A stretch of DNA of 64,000 nt from Rhabditophanes sp. KR3021 (GCA_963281155.1 CAUJLY010000003.1:868001-932000), one strand, 5' to 3'; shown: positions 1 through 13,000, counted from the stretch's first letter. Numbers and translations are program-made. Notes: generated from the letters alone by a model not told the origin.

Positions 1-425
1 CTTTGAGTAGCGGACTTGGCCCGTTTCATAATCTATGATGTGGACATAGTTATTACTCAACCCCACAGCTAAGTAAAGTCCATTAGGAGACCATTCAAGG
101 CATTCCACGAAACCAGCTTCTTTATTCGCCCTGTTGATAGAACCCATCTTCTCATAGTAAACTCCTTTTACTTTCGAGACATCAATCTTCCAACCTTTTC
201 GCCAACCATTTCTTCGAAGGGCCAGTTCACCTTCACGTGAAGCCAAGACGATGTTATCATGCATTGGATTCCATTTAGCTATATGGATCTACAAATGATG
301 ATTATATGTTCGAAAGTGATGATTTAACTTACTGTGAAAGGAGCTTTGAAGCTTTTTGAATCAGTTATTAGCTTTTCTGGCTTCCAATCAGCCATAGGAT
401 AAGTAGTGTTCCGAAACGATGTCAT
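1..425 (-). CDS. WD40-repeat protein, APC4/EMB-30-like, N-terminal part (runs off the window)
   Basis: Two exons on the minus strand, 333-425 and 1-288, are joined by a 44 bp intron with GTAAGT and TTGTAG ends in phase 0. I start at the ATG at 425. The 127 visible residues hold a first repeat around 'IAKWNPMHDNIVLASREGE' and a second around 'CLEWSPNGLYLAVGLSNNY'. A GE-x-LRR-x-GWRKGW segment lies between them. The order W-x-P, DxI-LA, GE-x-x-L-x-R, then CLxW-x-P-x-G-x-x-LAVG is that of the Apc4-type WD40 N-terminus of anaphase-promoting complex subunit 4. Being a WD40 protein is well supported by the sequence. The APC4 identity is my inference from motif order, and another WD40 family is possible. 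The 3' end lies outside the window. Confidence 0.5.
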
Positions 426-673
426 AATATATCTTTTGTTCCCAAATTATAAGTTAACTTGGATACAAAATGTATTACAATAAGGTAAAGCTAAAAGTTG
501 TGTTCAAAATCAGATTAGTTTCCCAAAAGTTTTCGTCATGGGATTTTGGGGTCAAAATTTAAAAGTTTGATGGGATGTCTTGTATATGTTACAACAACAT
601 TGGAGTTTGTAATACTTTTGGCATACCAATTTATTCCAAATAACGAATTAATAGTTTTTTAATTTACTTGCCT

Positions 674-1038
674 TTATATGGGGCGATTCAAATTCGCTTT
701 GAACTTCCAACAAAGAAACAATTTTGCCTCCATTAATTTAAAAAGAACTCCAAAATGAAGATATTCATAATAGAGTTTAAAATCAGACAATTGCACGTTT
801 TTGATTTCAAATTTAGCTGAAGCAACAATATGTTGCAAAATGTTTTCATAACAAACTTACTTTGGGTAGTATCTTTAATAAGTAAACCAGGTTCGGAATA
901 CACCTTTTCAAGAGGGCCATCAAAGGAATCTAATAATATTGATGAATATTCAAAACCTGGTCTTCCAAAAATGTCTAAGAATAATGAAGAAAAAACCCTT
1001 ATTTGTGTCTTCATTCTGATAATATCCAAGTATCCCAT
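674..1038 (-). CDS. small unknown two-exon gene, about 106 aa
   Basis: Exon 861-1038 (ATG at 1038) ends in GTAAGT. Exon 674-816 follows a CTTCAG acceptor across a 44 bp intron, the size seen in clear genes of this window. The phases match (1 into 2) and the joined frame stays open to a TAA at 674. The product has a basic, hydrophobic start, then 'FGRPGFEYSSILLDSFDG' and a lysine- and tyrosine-rich second half ('LSDFKLYYEYLHFGVLFKL'). I do not recognise a family. A shorter plus-strand reading frame at 830-1075 overlaps it and looks like its shadow. Transcript support would be decisive. The call rests only on consistent splicing and protein-like composition. Confidence 0.38.
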
Positions 1039-2192
1039 CAAAATGGATTCATCCGGTGCGCAAATCTACTCCTAACTTTAATCAACATACCATAAGCAAC
1101 ATTGATATTCGATTTAAAGCAGTAATAAACTATATTAATTTAATTAATTTGTATTTTCTTATATCAACACAAAACATTCTTCAATATGTGATCAAACTTA
1201 TAAAAATAAATTCAATCTTGCTTTTAACACTATTTATAGTTTTGTAGAGTGAAAATATACATGTACAAAACTCGCATTAACTTTCTACCCCATTAAAAAA
1301 GACGATATTATTATTTATTGACGATCATTGTGATCAAGGGAGCAATATTAAGGCTCATGCAAAAAAGTACCCAGATGTAAACTTTTGTCTCTGTTATTTA
1401 CTTTACTCATACCTTGCTTCATTCATTGATTTGGCTGCTTTTATATAGTAGTTTTCTTATCATACAAGATCATTTAAACTTTCTACCAACGTCATATATT
1501 TTAAGAAAAGCGTGGTTTATTAGTAAACACTTATTTTTGTATTGTTTCATAACAGAATGTTAATACTTAGTTAAAAGTGAATAATTAATATCAATGTTGA
1601 TGTGAATGTTTTGACTTGGCATATCCTAGCATTAGCCAACAAAGATTTAAATGATATACCGGTCATATTTATAGATCAAAAAAATTAAAAGCTTTGTCAA
1701 CTCTAATCTATTTATTTTGTTGCTTCTCAATCAAGAGCATGATTCATCTACCATTCGAATAAAGGAAACTTTCAATACACTCTTATCTCAATTGATCACA
1801 TTTATTCCTCGGACGCATTCAATTTTACTTACATTTATTTATCTATTTCGTACCATGTAATTATTAATCTACAAGGTGCCATCTTGACGGCATCCTTTTG
1901 CTTTGTCAAAGGACAAAGAAAACTAGTTTGCAAGGAATGAATCATTTTTTATATGCCAACTATGCTTGAATTTATTAATAAATCTATAATAACCAAAAAA
2001 AGTGTCGAAAAGCTATTTTAATTTATTCAATTTCTCATTCTCACCTATCTCCACACATATTAATCTTTTAATCCCCGCTAATCTATTCTTCTTGACCTTA
2101 ACACATCTCAATGACATGATGATATTATTTTAACTTTTATAGATTCTCTTCTAAATTATTCCAATTAAACTTTAAATGGCATAACAACAACA
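1039..2192. other. AT-rich intergenic stretch
   Basis: No reading frame with protein-like composition or matching splice sites was found. The plus-strand frame at 1056-1247 is low-complexity and starts at GTG. Confidence 0.5.
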
Positions 2193-2583
2193 ATGTTCAT
2201 CTACTCAAAAATCAAAGTATTATTTCTAAGTAAATTATTTCTTTACTTAATTATCCCTAATAATGTATATTGTCAAATGACACCCGGCGAAGAAGAATTT
2301 CGAAGAGGAGGTAAGTTCAATAAAGTGTTCAAAAGTAAAATGAAAGCCAAAAATTACACAAGACTTAATCCAAATTCTCAATCACATTTAATACATATTA
2401 TACATATAATGTATATTTATAGCACCATTATTTCACACCACCCATCTTCGACACATCAACCATCACCACAAATTTAAAACCAGTAAATTTAACCATCCAA
2501 ATGACTTTCACCGAAAAGATGGTCATAACTTATCAAGAATGAAAGGTTTGTCTGTCTATATACATGCTAATACCACTTCTTAA
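2193..2583 (+). CDS. small secreted, histidine-rich protein (candidate)
   Basis: Exon 2193-2310 encodes a basic start and a hydrophobic stretch ('FLSKLFLYLIIPNNVYCQ') typical of a signal peptide, with likely cleavage after YC, then an acidic TPGEEEFRRG segment. It ends at GTAAGT in phase 1. After a 112 bp intron ending TTTATAG, exon 2423-2583 stays in frame to TAA. The mature part is short, rich in His, Lys and Asn ('HINHHHKFKTSKFNHPN'). The total is about 92 aa. A GT at 2546 could be a further donor, so the 3' end is uncertain. No family is recognised. It could be a secreted peptide precursor, but no dibasic-flanked repeats are seen. The next gene starts about 430 bp downstream on the same strand. 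Confidence 0.4.
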
Positions 2584-3014
2584 CCCTTTGTCATATCAAA
2601 TGAGAGTGTCACCTAATTTGATATACCCTACAATTTACCTAATTATCATAAAGTCCAATCCAATTCCACCCATTTCCCATTAAAATATCCCTTCTAATGA
2701 AAGTGTAGCAACTAAACCCAATTTTTACATAAATATTTATATTCAAACCAACCAAGTATATACTCTTTCATCACTTAAAAGCATAGCTATTCCGTAAACT
2801 GATACCCCTTCTCAATTTCATGTGTATTGTCTTTATTAAAATTATTACTATACACCAATACCGTACAAATACTCCTTATCAAGTGATATCTCTAGAAGAG
2901 TGATCGACTCGGCCACTTAATAAAAAACTATTTATATTTTCATCAAAAAAGATACATTATTTATCATGTGGTATTGTCCAAACATTAAGACACACTAAAG
3001 TCCTTTATTTATAT
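2584..3014. other. upstream region of the LET-23-like gene
   Basis: AT-rich, with no coding potential seen. It probably carries the promoter and 5' UTR of the receptor gene that starts at 3015. No specific site can be named. Confidence 0.4.
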
Positions 3015-6000
3015 ATGATGATAGTAAGACATTGTTATCTGTTTCTAATAATTGTGTCACTTTCCACCTTAACCTATTGTATATTCCAACAAAAACCTAA
3101 TCAAGCTGTCCAAAAATGTATTGGGGAGACTGGGGAGTGCGGTATTGTGTTTACTTTACCAAATAAATGTCTCATTCTTCTGTTTTAGTTTGTACTGGAA
3201 CTAATGACAGAGGTACTAATTTTGCTCAACATCACTATCAAATTTTGAAGAATAGATATACGAATTGCACGAGGATTTTGGGAAATTTGGAAATTACTCA
3301 TATTGATGGGTTGAGTACTCATTTTGATGGAGAAGAACCTTTTGCTTTTTTGCATGATATTCAGGAAATTACTGGGTATCTTTTGATATTTAGTGTTGAA
3401 AATGTCAATATTAGATTGCCTAACTTAAGAATTATTTGGGGTGATCATTTGTTCGAGGGGAAAAGCTTGTATATTAGCCTACTTTTGAATGTCACTTTTT
3501 TGTCGATGCCTGTTTTGACGAAGATCGAGGCGGGAAATATTAGTATTCTAGGTGCCTCACATCTTTGTCATTTGAAGTATAAAGTGGATTGGAAACAGTT
3601 GTTGGGTGACAGGTACAAGTACTTGAAAAAATCTGACTTAATCGGAGAATACGATCAGTGTGTTCAGGAGGAAGTTCATTGCCATTCAACATGTGGAAAT
3701 AATTGTTGGGAAGATGGGCAAGAAGAATGCCAAATAGTATTTGACAAAATATGCCCCTCCGCTTGTCACGGCCACGGCTGTTACCCTCACAATGATGGTT
3801 TCAAATGCTGCGATTCGATGTGTTCAGCTGGATGTTATGGAGGTGGCAAGAAACATTGTTATGCATGTGCTAATTATACTCAAGACGGTGAATGTGTCCA
3901 AAAATGTCGAGGTGTTAATTATTTTAATACTGACAGTGGAAGGTTATCTGACTTGTCTGTGACTGATCGAAGATACACTTTCTATAGGTATTGCGTGGAC
4001 ACATGTCCTCCCGAAGCGTTGATTGAACAGGATCATTGCGTTACTAGATGCAGGAAGAATTACTTTTATAATGAAACGTTGTCGGATAGGACTTGCAAGC
4101 CGTGTGGAGATTATTGCAGCAAAATTTGCCATGTCGCAGATCCTTTGACACATTTCAATATCGGGACATTGAGCAATTGTGAATATGTTGATGGGAGTAT
4201 AATTATTAATGAAACAAATGCGCCTGCTGCTCAAAATCAAGGATTTCCTTATGCTCTCAAGTTGGAAGACTTGGATAATCTAAGAAACGTCAAATTAGTT
4301 ACTGATTATGTCTATATAATGACACGCGATTCCCAAATCTACAATCTACAATTTCTTCAAAATTTGGAAACTATCGTTGGTAGGAAGATGTACCACGACA
4401 AGGCTTCATTATTAATTGACCATAATGACAACTTGAGAACCTTATCCTTAAAAAGCTTGAAGAGTATCAAGCGAGGCCACGTCACTATCAGTAAAAATCA
4501 CAAACTATGTCTAGTGGACACTATCAAATGGCATGAAATCTTCCCCACCATTCATTTTTCAATCAGACAAAATGCAAATGCCATGTCCTGTGAAAAGAGA
4601 AATGTTCAAAGTTGCCACAGCGAATGTAGCTCGAAGGGTTGTTGGGCGTCTGATGCAGAGTCCTGTGTTTCCTGCAGTAGGTTTGTTTTCAATGGAGCTT
4701 GTACAGCCAATTGTCCAAAAAACACGTATGCCAAGGATTTTGGAAAGGGCATTTGTGATGCTTGCCACGAAGAATGTAATGGCTGTAAAGGTCCTTCCAA
4801 ATTTGAATGTGAATTTTGCAAAAATGTAGTTGTTTTTGATAAAAATGGCCAATTTCATTGTGCAGAAGAATGTCCTGCGACTCATTATCAAGTTAAGAAC
4901 GAATGCATGCCTTGCCATAGTTCGTGTTACCAGTATGGGTGTACTGGGCCATCTGATAATTTGGACAATGGAGGTTGTAATACTTGTGACTACGCAAGGG
5001 AAGAAGTCGAGCATGGGAAAGAACATAAATATATTTGCTTGGTTCATGATAAGTCTCCTGAAACTGTTTGCGAGGATGTTGGATTGGTTGGGTATTTTCG
5101 ATCTGCGACTAAGCCGAAGAATGGAAAGCATGTGGAAAAGTATATTTGCCAGAAATGTGACGAGGAGTGTGAGAGTTGTACGGGAATCGGGAGGTCCGTT
5201 GAATATCACGGATGTAAATGCAAAAATAAAATCCTTCATTTGACTGATGATCCAGAGGTTGAAAATAATGAGGAGTGTGTCAAAGATTGCCCTACTAATT
5301 CATTTATTAAGCCTGATGAAAGTGGAGCTCAAATTTGCTTCGAATGCCACAACCTGTGTGACAAGCACAAAGGATGTAGTGGGCCTTCTCTAGGTGAATG
5401 TTTTGCCTGTGAAAACGCAGGGTTCACCAATGCAGACGGTACCATAACTTGTGCCGAACAATGCAGCGAAGAATTTAAATTCTTGAATGAACACGATAGA
5501 CTATGTTATGCTGTAGATATTGCCGAACAAACTAGATTGAGAAAAAAAACGATGTGGTGGTGGTTTGGATCGAGTTTTTGTGTTGTCATGCTAATTCTGT
5601 TGATTCTTCTTTGTGTGTGTGTGAATTATAGGAAAAAATATCAGAAAGAAGTTGCTTTGAACATGCCAAGTATGCCAGATTTTGATTACAATAAGTGTAA
5701 GCCGCCAGTAATGAGGCGAATAAACCTAATTTCGCTCGATGAATTGGAACAAACCAGTAAGGTTTTGGGTGAAGGCGAATTTGGGACTGTCTATGCTGGT
5801 AAATGGAAGAACCCCATGAAAGGAACTTCGACGATTCCCGTAGCTATTAAAGTGATGAAGGCTCAAAATGCGTATGACTCAAAGGAAATTCTTGATGAAG
5901 CTGGTATGATGGCAAATGTCAGTGGAGGACACAAGCATTTGCATCCTATTGTTGGCATTTGTCTCAATGAAACTGTCCAAATTGTAACTCTACTAAGACC

Positions 6001-7153
6001 ACTCGGGAGTTTGCTATTCTTTTTGAAGAAGCATAAAGACAGATTGGGTTCATCTAAGATGTTACAATATAGTTATCAGATAGCTAGTGCGATGAATTAT
6101 TTGTATAATTTGGGAATGGTGCATCGCGATTTAGCAGGTAACTTGATTTACTAAGATAATTAATAATGAAACTTCGTTTATTAAAAATTAATTATACATT
6201 TTTTAGCGAGAAATGTCCTTGTGAAGACGATAAGTCACGTCGAAGTTACAGACTTTGGTCTTGCCAAAATGATGAAGCCAAATGAGACATTGAAAATCAG
6301 TGGAAAAGCAGCTGTAAAGTGGTTGGCTATCGAAACATTATCCGAAACAACGTATTCCCACGCAACGGACGTCTGGGCGTTTGCTGTGACTGTTTGGGAG
6401 ATTTTAACATTAGGCCAATCTCCTTATCAAGGAATCAGTATCAACGACATTAGGAAACATCTGCTATCTGGCTACAGATTAGAACAGCCAAACAATTGTA
6501 CGCCTGATTTATATCAAACTTTACTACAATGTTGGATGGTCAATCCTGAATCGAGACCTAACTTTGATACATTAAAAGAAACTTTTAATTCATTTTGTAA
6601 AGCACCACATCAATATGTGATTGACTTTCATTTTACTAATAAGATGGAGTTGATTTCAAATATGGATCAACGTAAGATGATTGCTGATATGTTGAATGAC
6701 GAAGATTTTGAGGATCCTTTGGAATATCAAGATGTGAACCAATTACCTTCTGCTAGAGTTTCAAGCGAACCTTTTTTTAATGAATCTCCAACTTCTCCAA
6801 ATAGACCTTTGCTGCCGGCAACCAAAGGTTCTTTTAAACGTTTTAGTAGTGTAAGTACACACCGTTATCATACTGACCCTTGCGGGTCAAAAGCCGGTTC
6901 TAGTAGACTTGAATCTATCGAAGATTCTGGTGACAATTATCTAATTCCAAACGATCGTCGAGATGAAGACACTGCTTCTGTGTACACGGCTGTTGTAAAT
7001 GCAGAAGAACATGAGTATTACAATGATGTTGGCAAGGATCCTGGCTTACAAAAAAGCGCTAGTGGAGATGATCAAGCTATCAAATACATCAACCAAGAAA
7101 ATAGTGAACCAAACAAGGGAAACTTAAAAGGATCCGCTGAGACTTCTGTATAA
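3015..7153 (+). CDS. let-23: EGF receptor tyrosine kinase, LET-23-like
   Basis: Three exons, 3015-3141, 3189-6137 and 6207-7153, use introns of 47 and 69 bp in matching phases and give 1340 aa, close to C. elegans LET-23. It is a plasma-membrane receptor for EGF-like ligands that signals to Ras. In order: a signal peptide (residues 1-22); receptor L domain 1, starting near 'VCTGTNDRGTN'; a furin-like Cys-rich region; L domain 2; a long second Cys-rich region; one membrane helix near 831-858 followed by basic residues; and a kinase from about 900. Catalytic elements are all present: LGEGEFG, VAIK, HRDLAARN (split by intron 2) and DFG near 1041. The tail carries YINQ near residue 1319, a Grb2/SEM-5 SH2-type site, and ends in ETSV, a class I PDZ ligand. 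I start at the first of two adjacent ATGs because it gives the signal peptide. The gene is intact. Confidence 0.95.
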
Positions 7154-7821
7154 TTTTTAGCTTTTAAGAGATTTTTATTATTAATTTGTAAAAAGAGACG
7201 TCTGGATTAAATAAATGTTTAGATATTAAATACGAATAGAAATGCATAATTCATGGAAGATTGGCTGGTTTGTTGTGTCATCATTTGTAGTTGCATATTA
7301 TTCACATATCTATTAGATAAGTAATTGTGAAGTGCTACGACGTCTAATATGTCTATTATATATTGTATTTTAATGTATTTATTTATTATATATAATTGTG
7401 ATTAGGATAATAAATCAGACTACCTCTAATTTTGTTATTATGTTTGTGGGTGTTCTTAAGGAACTAAGCGTCTCTCTCCAAGAGGTACGGGCCAGTAATA
7501 CATGTGGTCAATTTGAATTGACATATATTATGTTCTGTATTTCTGATTGTGACAGATATATTGGCCTTCCAGAAAAGTTCACACGATGTTATGCCCATAT
7601 TGGAAAAGTTTTTTGGAAATGCCGTATCATTTTATGCATATTTTTTGGGACAATTATAATGCTTAATTATTCCCGAAAACAAGTGTATGCATCTACGTCA
7701 TTGAGAAGTACAGACATTTTAAGGGGGACTTAGTTAAAAAGGAAAACTATTCATTAAGGCAAATCAAACACATTTATTAATCAATGTTGATTATCTAAAT
7801 AGATGGTATTCATTGCTATAA
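7154..7821. other. 3' flank of the receptor gene
   Basis: AT-rich with an AATAAA-like motif near 7210 that may end the receptor mRNA. A plus-strand open frame at 7398-7733 has no ATG start, no splice logic and no recognisable motif, so it is not called. Confidence 0.4.
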
Positions 7822-8588
7822 TTAGCAGAATGTAGCATTTTCCGTTAAATATGATCTCTTGTAATATTCTTTATAAAGGTCCCAATCATGAGCATTTGCA
7901 AAATAAACATAATTTATTTGATCGGATGCACATCGTTCAATTTGTACATTTTTAAGAAATAATTCATTTATGCAACACAAACATCCTCTATAGAGACGTA
8001 TTTTTTTAGTTCCTCTTTGAAGTGCTTCAGATCTTTATATCGTTGGTTGATTCTTTTTATAGAATGGCTTATATAATCATTTGACCATCAGTTATTTTGT
8101 AACAAGATTTTAAAGTGAAGAATATTTATCAATTTTTTCAATCTCACTAGAAAATTGAATCCAGTTTTTGCTGCACAATCTATAAAAAAGACTTCTAAAT
8201 GTTGAAGCGACATAAAAAAAGTGGATTGAATGTTTGTTACATTAATAAAAGGAATATATGCAAAAGTACCACTAGCACTTGTTTTTGTAAAGCCAATATA
8301 TAGCATGTAATACTCTGGATTAATGATATTTTTAATTTCAATTAATTTTTTGTTCTGCTTTTCGATATTAGCAAAAGTTATCAAACTCATGAAATGTGGG
8401 CTACATTTTTTATAGATATGGCCCACTGGTAGCGCTTTATTCATATAGATATCATTAGTAGATGCCATAATTGAAATATGGGAGAATGAATATAAAAGAA
8501 TTGTAGTAGCTGTAACTAAACAATAAGGTCTCGATATTAAAGGATGCATTGCACAAACATAAGCAACAAAAATATTTTTATTAAGCAT
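7822..8588 (-). pseudogene. broken or misassembled gene of unknown function
   Basis: From an ATG at 8588 the frame runs 166 codons to a TGA at 8088. The same frame then continues with protein-like sequence ('SIKRINQRYKDLKHFKEEL') into a run of seven A. Beyond it, the -1 frame carries on ('NELFLKNVQIERCASDQ', 'FANAHDWDLYKEYYKRSY') to TAA at 7822. Three frame-consistent pieces separated by a stop and a one-base shift suggest a single gene of about 250 codons that is decayed or carries sequence errors. The middle ('YYMLYIGFTKTSASGTFAY') faintly recalls a C-type lectin fold, but I do not claim a family. It lies 30 bp downstream of the AHCY stop on the same strand. Confidence 0.4.
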
Positions 8589-8617
8589 CAAACGACAAAG
8601 TTTTTTTAAATCAGTTT

Positions 8618-10030
8618 TTAATATCTATAATGGTCTGGCTTGAATGGTCCATGTTGTGGGATGTTAAGGTATTTAGCTTGATCTTCACTCAATTGAGTCA
8701 AATGAACTCCAAGTTTACCGAGATGGAGGGAGGCAACTTCTTCATCGAGTCTCTTTGGCAATACATAGAGTCCGAGTTTGTAAGCTTGAGCAGTATCTCT
8801 CTTGGTCCATAATTCGACTTGAGCAAGGACTTGATTGGTGAATGAGAAACTCATGATGGCAGATGGGTGGCCAGTGGCATTTCCGAGATTGCAGAGTCTT
8901 CCTTCGGAAAGGATGATGACGTGTCTTCCGTTCTTAAGTTGGTATCTGTCAACTTGTGGTTTGATGTTGTCTTTGGTGGCGTTCTTTTGCAAATATTTGA
9001 CATCAATTTCACAGTCGAAGTGACCGACGTTGCAGACAATAGCGTCATTTGGGAGTACTTCGAAATGCTCACCTCTGACGATATCCTTACATCCGGTGGT
9101 AGTGACAATAATGTTGGCTCTTGGGGCAGCAGCTTCCATTGTCGTTACTTCAAATCCTTCCATGGCGGCTTGGAGGGCATTGATTGGGTCGATTTCGGTG
9201 ATGACGACACGAGCTCCGAATCCCTTGAGGGCAGCGGCTGATCCTTTTCCTACATCTCCGTACCCGGCGACAACGGCCACCTTTCCTCCCAGCATAACAT
9301 CAGTGGCTCTCTTGATTCCATCAATGAGTGACTCTCTGATTCCGTACAAGTTGTCGAATTTAGATTTGGTGACTGAGTCGTTGACATTGATTGATGGGAT
9401 CTTGAGTTTTCCATCGTCCAACATCTTTTGAAGGTTGTGGACTCCGGTGGTGGTTTCCTCGGAAATTCCGTAGATTCCAGCCAAAAGTTCTGGATGAGAA
9501 TCGTGGACGATGTTGGTCAAATCACCGCCATCATCGAGGATCATGTTCAATGGCTTTCCATCGGCGAAGACAAGGGTTTGTTCAATACACCACAAATATT
9601 CCTCGTCAGTTTCTCCTTTCCAGGCATAAACTGGGATTCCGGCAGCGGCAATGGCGGCAGCGGCATGATCTTGAGTAGAGAAGATGTTGCATGATGACCA
9701 TTGGACTTCAGCTCCAAGTTCGACAAGAGTTTCGATCAAAACGGCAGTTTGGATGGTCATGTGAAGACATCCGGCGATTCTGGCTCCAGCAAGGGGCTTG
9801 GTCTTTCCGTGAATAGCTGAAAGGAAACGTTATTATTAATTGTGTTAACAAGTCTTTTTTGTATTATTTCAAAAGACTAAGGACATCAGTTGACTCGGAC
9901 TTTGGTTTACAAAACTCTTACATCTCATGGCCATAAGTCCTGGCATTTCATTTTCAGCCATATCAATCTCCTTTCTGCCGAATGCGGCAAGGGAAATATC
10001 GGCAACTTTATAAGTGGGCTTGGATACCAT
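8618..10030 (-). CDS. ahcy-1: S-adenosylhomocysteine hydrolase (adenosylhomocysteinase)
   Basis: Exons 9922-10030 and 8618-9816 are joined by a 105 bp intron (GTAAGA...TTTCAG) in phase 1 and give 435 aa, against 432 in human AHCY. The enzyme reversibly splits S-adenosylhomocysteine into adenosine and homocysteine in the cytosol, relieving product inhibition of methyltransferases. The sequence shows '[19 protein letters not shown]', '[19 protein letters not shown]', '[14 protein letters not shown]', the NAD-binding 'GYGDVGKG' and the C-terminal '[10 protein letters not shown]'. The C-terminal Lys/Tyr pair that closes over NAD is intact. GC content is locally higher and codon choice more biased than in the neighbours, as expected for a highly expressed gene. 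No frame problems were found. Confidence 0.98.
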
Positions 10031-13000
10031 AATGACTAGCAATCTCTATAAATAATAAACAGCCATTAAATAATTACCACCTTGATTCAACCGAAAATAG
10101 AAAAATGTCACCTATTCGAAGTGTTTGAATATTAAATTCCACCTATACGACAGGTGATTCAAAAGGGAAACTTGCAAAATCAAAAACACATGTTCTTGCT
10201 TAATGTAAAGTGAATATGGAATGTAATAATTAACACTACTTATAGAACTCTGGGATAGGAGGAGAAAGTTTAGGTAAATGTATATTAATATCAATTAAAT
10301 ATTTAATCATGATCATCAGGAGATAAGTATACTTCTTTTTTGCTTTTAATAGCTTTTCCCACTTTTGACCTGTCGAACATGGAAATTTCCATAGGAATTG
10401 CCTTTGCGGAATGGTGGAATGCGAGTAGATTGACGACTTTACCTTGTATTTACCTGCTATCTATTATACTTTAACATATTTTGTTTCATCTTATCAATTC
10501 ATCGTTTACTTAATGATGACAATTAAATTTTTTTGAATTTAACCACTTGTTGATTAGATTTGGGACAGAATTGCCTTTCGAATTTATAAAAGACAAACTT
10601 GTGGATTGCCCTTTTTTGTATTGATAACAAAAGTATATTGAAAAAGGAGCGAAAACCAGTGGGATTCACAAAAATATACACACTTTGCTGTGTCTTTTTG
10701 AACAGAAGTAATTGTATTTTGATAAAAATACATAATGTTATATGTTAAACAGGCAACGCCATCATCATAATGGAGGACATAATATATCACGTAATAACTC
10801 AAATTCATACACCACAATCTTGACGTCTGCCCTTTTTTTCTTTTTGTTATCACCACCAACCACGCTTTACAACAAAAAGCCAAACAAACAAATAAATATT
10901 TTGAATGAATATATCATTAATATTTAAACATTTTTAACACGTTTAATTAAGGATATACATTAGCTGTGATGTTTTTTTGACAACAAAAGGCAGTCGACTT
11001 ATTTTTTAAAAAGCAAGTGTCTTTTTTATATTTTTGCCTCATCTAAATGCAATCCTTTGAGAATAATCAGAGCTTCTAATAAAACTTGGCACAAATGCAT
11101 ACTTTTGTGTTGAATCTCTTTATATAATGAATATGTAAATATCCATATCTTTTCTCTTTGTTGTAAATTATGGACAATAAGTTGAACTTTAACCCTGACA
11201 AAATAAATTGGGAAGGAAAAGATTGTGAGATATAAAAAATGATTTGCAATAGTTTAAAAAATGACACAAAATGATGGCTTCAAAAAACCATTTAACAATA
11301 TAATAAATGCCATCAAGTTGTGTTTTGATGGCGCCATCATTTACTACGACTACCAATATGTACATGGCATAACAAATAAATTTGTCCCACTTCCGAGTTC
11401 CAAGGCTTACAATTAAATATATAAGCATCATCATCGTATAATTTTTGTAAATGCCACCATCTAATAAAAATTAACTTTTTTGGGAGACTCTATTTTTAAC
11501 TTTCTATCTTGATAACATACTTTTAAAATATTACGTTTTTATTTTTTATGTAATAAATGTTATTATTTTTTATATTGCTCAACATTCCATAATAAATGCT
11601 ACAAAAAATATTATTATCAGGACCATAAAAATTTGACAATTTTCGGAGATTATATTTTAATGACGTGGATATAGGACCACATAAAGAATATTTAAGAAGG
11701 AATTGTTAAAAAATTGTTTCTACTTTCACTTCCACCTTATTTTTTAAATAAAAACAACATTTTGCCCGGTTAAGTAGAAAATGGAGTTTGAGGACAAAGA
11801 TTTCTTATATTATTTATAGAATTACCATAATAAAAACAACCTTTAAATATCAAATGGACCAATAAATGTGTGTATATATTTTTGATATACTAAATATTTA
11901 TTTGAAATGCCAACAAAATACGATACAAGCAGTTTACGCTTCTTTACAAATTCAGAAGTGATCTGTCAAAAATGAGGTTAAATGTACATATTTGTGTGAT
12001 GTACTATTACTATATCTTCATAAATATATATATTTAACTAGTAAATTACATCCCTTCCTTTTTACTCACATTTCATTTGACACTTTTTTGCAGCTCTAAA
12101 AATTATTCTACATATTTAAAATCACCTTTTACTTTTTTATCGCTCTAAATACTTAGAATCAGCTTTTTCAGGTTCGCAAATCACACTTCATAATTATTAC
12201 ATCTTTTACATTAAAATATTTATTCAAACCTGTCGCTAACTATTTTTTGCGATTAGTTTATGAGTGAGTAGTTAATATTGAAATTACCACAACTGATCCA
12301 TTACATTATTGTCCAAACTTCATTTAAGTATCTGATGACGTTTAGCAATAAAAAATCCATTTTCTCTTTACAAGTGATTTTTGATATTTATCTAGATTAT
12401 TTAACAATATAACTTATTTATTTAGACAATTTTGCTTCTTTAGTTAGCAAGAATCTTCTTTATGCACTTTTTGTTTTAAAATACTTTTTTTGTACCAATA
12501 TGCATAATGTTAAATTCAAGGTGCGAGGATAGTAATAGACAAGTGCAAACAACAAATATTATATCTTCTAAATTGCCAGGTGATTTGAAACAACAACTTT
12601 AATGCACTATATACACACAATATACAACTACTACCAACTTGTGGAAGACACTCAAAAATTAACTTAAAACAATATCCATCACTAATTTTCGGAGATGATT
12701 GAGGGAACACAAAAAATTTGATATTTTTAACTTGCAAAAATCTTTCTTGTTGCTTTGTGAGGAGTTGAGTCACTTTGTTAATAAGAAGTAATGCACATTT
12801 TTTAAACTGCTTTAGGCAATGATTCATGCATTAAATGTTAACAACTTAATTAAAAGGACCTTGTGACCGGTACTTTAAATAAATTTCACAAATTGTCACT
12901 TTTTGTGTTACATGTTTAGTAGACCATTCAATTATAATGCATATATACTTTATTGCCGCTTTCCTTTTTTTGATAATTTCGACAATATTAACAACATTAA

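Noticed and set aside
3015..3141. Joining the small secreted exon at 2193 to the receptor gene
   Set aside because: The receptor has its own signal peptide exon at 3015, and no acceptor before it would keep the frame.
4559..5239. 226-codon minus-strand frame within the EGF receptor exon
   Set aside because: Shadow of the Cys-rich ectodomain codons on the other strand.
7398..7733. Plus-strand open frame downstream of the receptor gene
   Set aside because: No ATG at its start, no matching exons, no motif. Its composition is that of the AT-rich flank.
8867..9694. Several plus-strand frames opposite AHCY
   Set aside because: They exist because AHCY has strong codon bias and few stops on the opposite strand. 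AHCY itself is certain.
12516..12827. 103-codon minus-strand frame in the gene-poor region
   Set aside because: Isolated, low-complexity and without splice logic or similarity to known families.
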